From the NCBI GenBank assembly GCA_023264315.1, contig JALQST010000186.1:1-6486 (forward strand): a stretch of DNA of 6,486 nucleotides. Reading direction: 5' to 3'. Position 1 is the first letter of the stretch. The number at the start of each line of letters is the position of its first letter. The notes under the pieces were generated by a model. The model did no database searches. It saw nothing but the letters and a program-made list of their open reading frames with translations, and had not been told where the DNA came from. This document shows positions 5,690-6,486 of this stretch, piece by piece. This stretch comes from Nodosilinea sp. BSH.14. GTDB lineage: Bacteria > Cyanobacteriota > Cyanobacteriia > Phormidesmidales > Phormidesmidaceae. A program made the translations under genes and the position numbers.

Positions 5690-6247
5690 ATGAAGCAGCG
5701 CTTTCTATTGTCCATGACCTTAGCCAGCTTAGGGTTTCTGAGTTTGGCCCCCTCGGCGGCGGCAGCGGAAAACGTGATGTTGCGCTATCGAGGATTCAGT
5801 CGCACCGTGGCTGTCGCCGACCTTGCCACCCTCGCCGAAACCGGAGAGGTGCCCGCTAGCTTGGCGGGCCTGTTGCGCCAGGTGGGTCAGCCGCCGGAAA
5901 ATCTGAAAGCCGTGCTCAACCATGCCCTCACCGCCGATGTGGTGATGCTGGATAAGGCCCTGAATAGCTTGCCTGGAGAATGGATGCTGGATCAGGTGGG
6001 CCAAGCCATTCGCCCCGTTAGTGGAGAGGCCAGTCGGCAGGCGCTGCGGGCCGCCTTGGTGCTATCCGCCAGCGACAATGGTGAAGTGACGCTGCTGGAA
6101 GTGCTACAAGCCTACCCCACCGAAACCGTGGTGCTGGAGGTGGATCAGCTTCAGGCCACCTACGAGCGCATCAACACCTTTTTGCAGCCGGTTTCCAGCA
6201 TCCTCAACGGCAACCTCCTCGACCTTATCCTCCAGGGCGGGTTTTGA
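5690..6247 (+). CDS. Exported DUF1400-domain protein
   Basis: A 185-residue protein with a clear signal peptide: MKQR, a hydrophobic stretch (FLLSMTLASLGFLSLA), and a likely cleavage after the alanine run near residue 26, before ENVML. The mature part matches the cyanobacterial DUF1400 domain: VMLRYRGFSRTVAVADL (29-45), LAETGEVPASL, ADVVMLDKALNSLPGEWMLD (82-101), then RQALRAALVLSASDNGEVTLLEVLQAYP (116-143). In many cyanobacterial proteins this domain is the N-terminal part of an alpha/beta hydrolase. Here the protein ends about 40 residues after the domain with no GxSxG nucleophile elbow or other hydrolase region, so it is a stand-alone form. It probably acts outside the cytoplasmic membrane; its role is unknown. 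The ribosome site GAGGA lies seven bases before the ATG, supporting this start. GC-rich codon use matches gltD. Confidence 0.88.
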   Translation: MKQRFLLSMTLASLGFLSLAPSAAAAENVMLRYRGFSRTVAVADLATLAETGEVPASLAGLLRQVGQPPENLKAVLNHALTADVVMLDKALNSLPGEWMLDQVGQAIRPVSGEASRQALRAALVLSASDNGEVTLLEVLQAYPTETVVLEVDQLQATYERINTFLQPVSSILNGNLLDLILQGGF

Positions 6248-6275
6248 ACCCCTGAGGGGCTGCGGTAGGATGATG

Positions 6276-6290
6276 GCCTGTCCAACAGGC
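6276..6290. terminator. Small hairpin after the DUF1400 gene
   Basis: GCCTGT (6276-6281) and ACAGGC (6285-6290) form a perfect 6-bp stem with a 3-base loop, 29 bases after the stop codon. A shorter CCCC-TGA-GGGG fold lies at 6249-6259. Neither is followed by a T tract, so their role as terminators is tentative. Confidence 0.3.
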
Positions 6291-6344
6291 GGCGTTGTCG
6301 AATCTTAGGGCCACGGGTCGGCCCAGACTAGCCCTAGGGCGGAT

Positions 6345-6486
6345 ATGGTTTCTTTGCGTCGGTGCCCTATGGTTTCGCAATTTCAACGGCTGGTGCCTTG
6401 CCCCACAGGGCCGCTTCAGGTGATGGATCGGCCTTCCGGGGAGGAATCTTCCCCGACCCTGTCCCTGATCATCCCCACCTACAATG
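6345..6486 (+). CDS. Family 2 glycosyltransferase, N-terminal fragment (3' partial)
   Basis: The frame runs open to the window end and finishes with SPTLSLIIPTYN. That is the first beta strand and nucleotide-sugar-binding start (SxIIPTYN) of family 2 glycosyltransferases, the group that includes dolichol-phosphate mannosyltransferase-like enzymes. Three in-frame ATGs are possible: 6345, 6369 and 6423. I chose 6345 because AGGGCGG lies just upstream, but 6423 (with AGG two bases before) would leave a more typical N-terminus of about 12 residues before the motif. The frame is closed upstream by a TAG at 6306. The palindrome GCCCTAGGGC (6331-6340) overlaps the proposed ribosome site. Only about 47 residues are visible, so acceptor and donor cannot be told. 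Confidence 0.7.
   Translation, partial: MVSLRRCPMVSQFQRLVPCPTGPLQVMDRPSGEESSPTLSLIIPTYN

Noticed and set aside
1..6486. tRNA, rRNA, CRISPR array, HIP1 octamers, insertion-sequence transposase
   Set aside because: No cloverleaf, no regularly spaced direct repeats, no GCGATCGC and no transposase-like reading frame were seen on either strand.

Overview
The window looks like cyanobacterial chromosome. The best pointers are a secreted protein with a DUF1400-type domain, a domain found mostly in cyanobacteria; a 73-residue antitoxin-like protein of a type common in filamentous cyanobacteria; and a fold-back element built from GGTGCATT/AATGCACC units, recalling repeats scattered in such genomes. 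Genus cannot be fixed from the sequence; a Leptolyngbya-like filamentous lineage is a guess. No HIP1 octamer (GCGATCGC) was seen.

Layout. (1) 2-1222, plus strand: most of a GlcD-type FAD-linked oxidoreductase whose 5' end lies outside the window. (2) 1262-1876, minus strand: a small coiled-coil/membrane-segment protein and, upstream of it, a 74-residue YgiT/MqsA-type antitoxin-like protein that has lost its zinc cysteines. (3) 1877-2107: divergent intergenic region holding a perfect 9-bp inverted repeat. (4) 2108-3368, plus strand: an antitoxin-like gene followed 10 bp later by a 342-residue protein of unknown function with a CxxC...H...C zinc-site pattern at its N-terminus. (5) 3369-3955: a hairpin, a small ORF that may be a gene remnant, and a 118-bp fold-back repeat. 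(6) 3956-5440: gltD, small subunit of NAD(P)H glutamate synthase, followed by a strong hairpin. (7) 5690-6247: exported DUF1400-domain protein. (8) 6345 to the end: start of a family 2 glycosyltransferase.

Base composition splits the window. The metabolic genes are GC-rich (line 4441-4500 has 40 G+C of 60). The middle is AT-rich (line 2641-2700 has 18 of 60), most clearly 2108-3780. Together with the small antitoxin-like genes and the fold-back repeat, this marks about 1.3-3.9 kb as an accessory island between core genes. Only gltD has a firmly known job: passing electrons from NAD(P)H to the large GOGAT subunit for glutamate synthesis. The gene pair 2108-3368 is the best candidate for an undescribed system. 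Its function is not readable from sequence alone.
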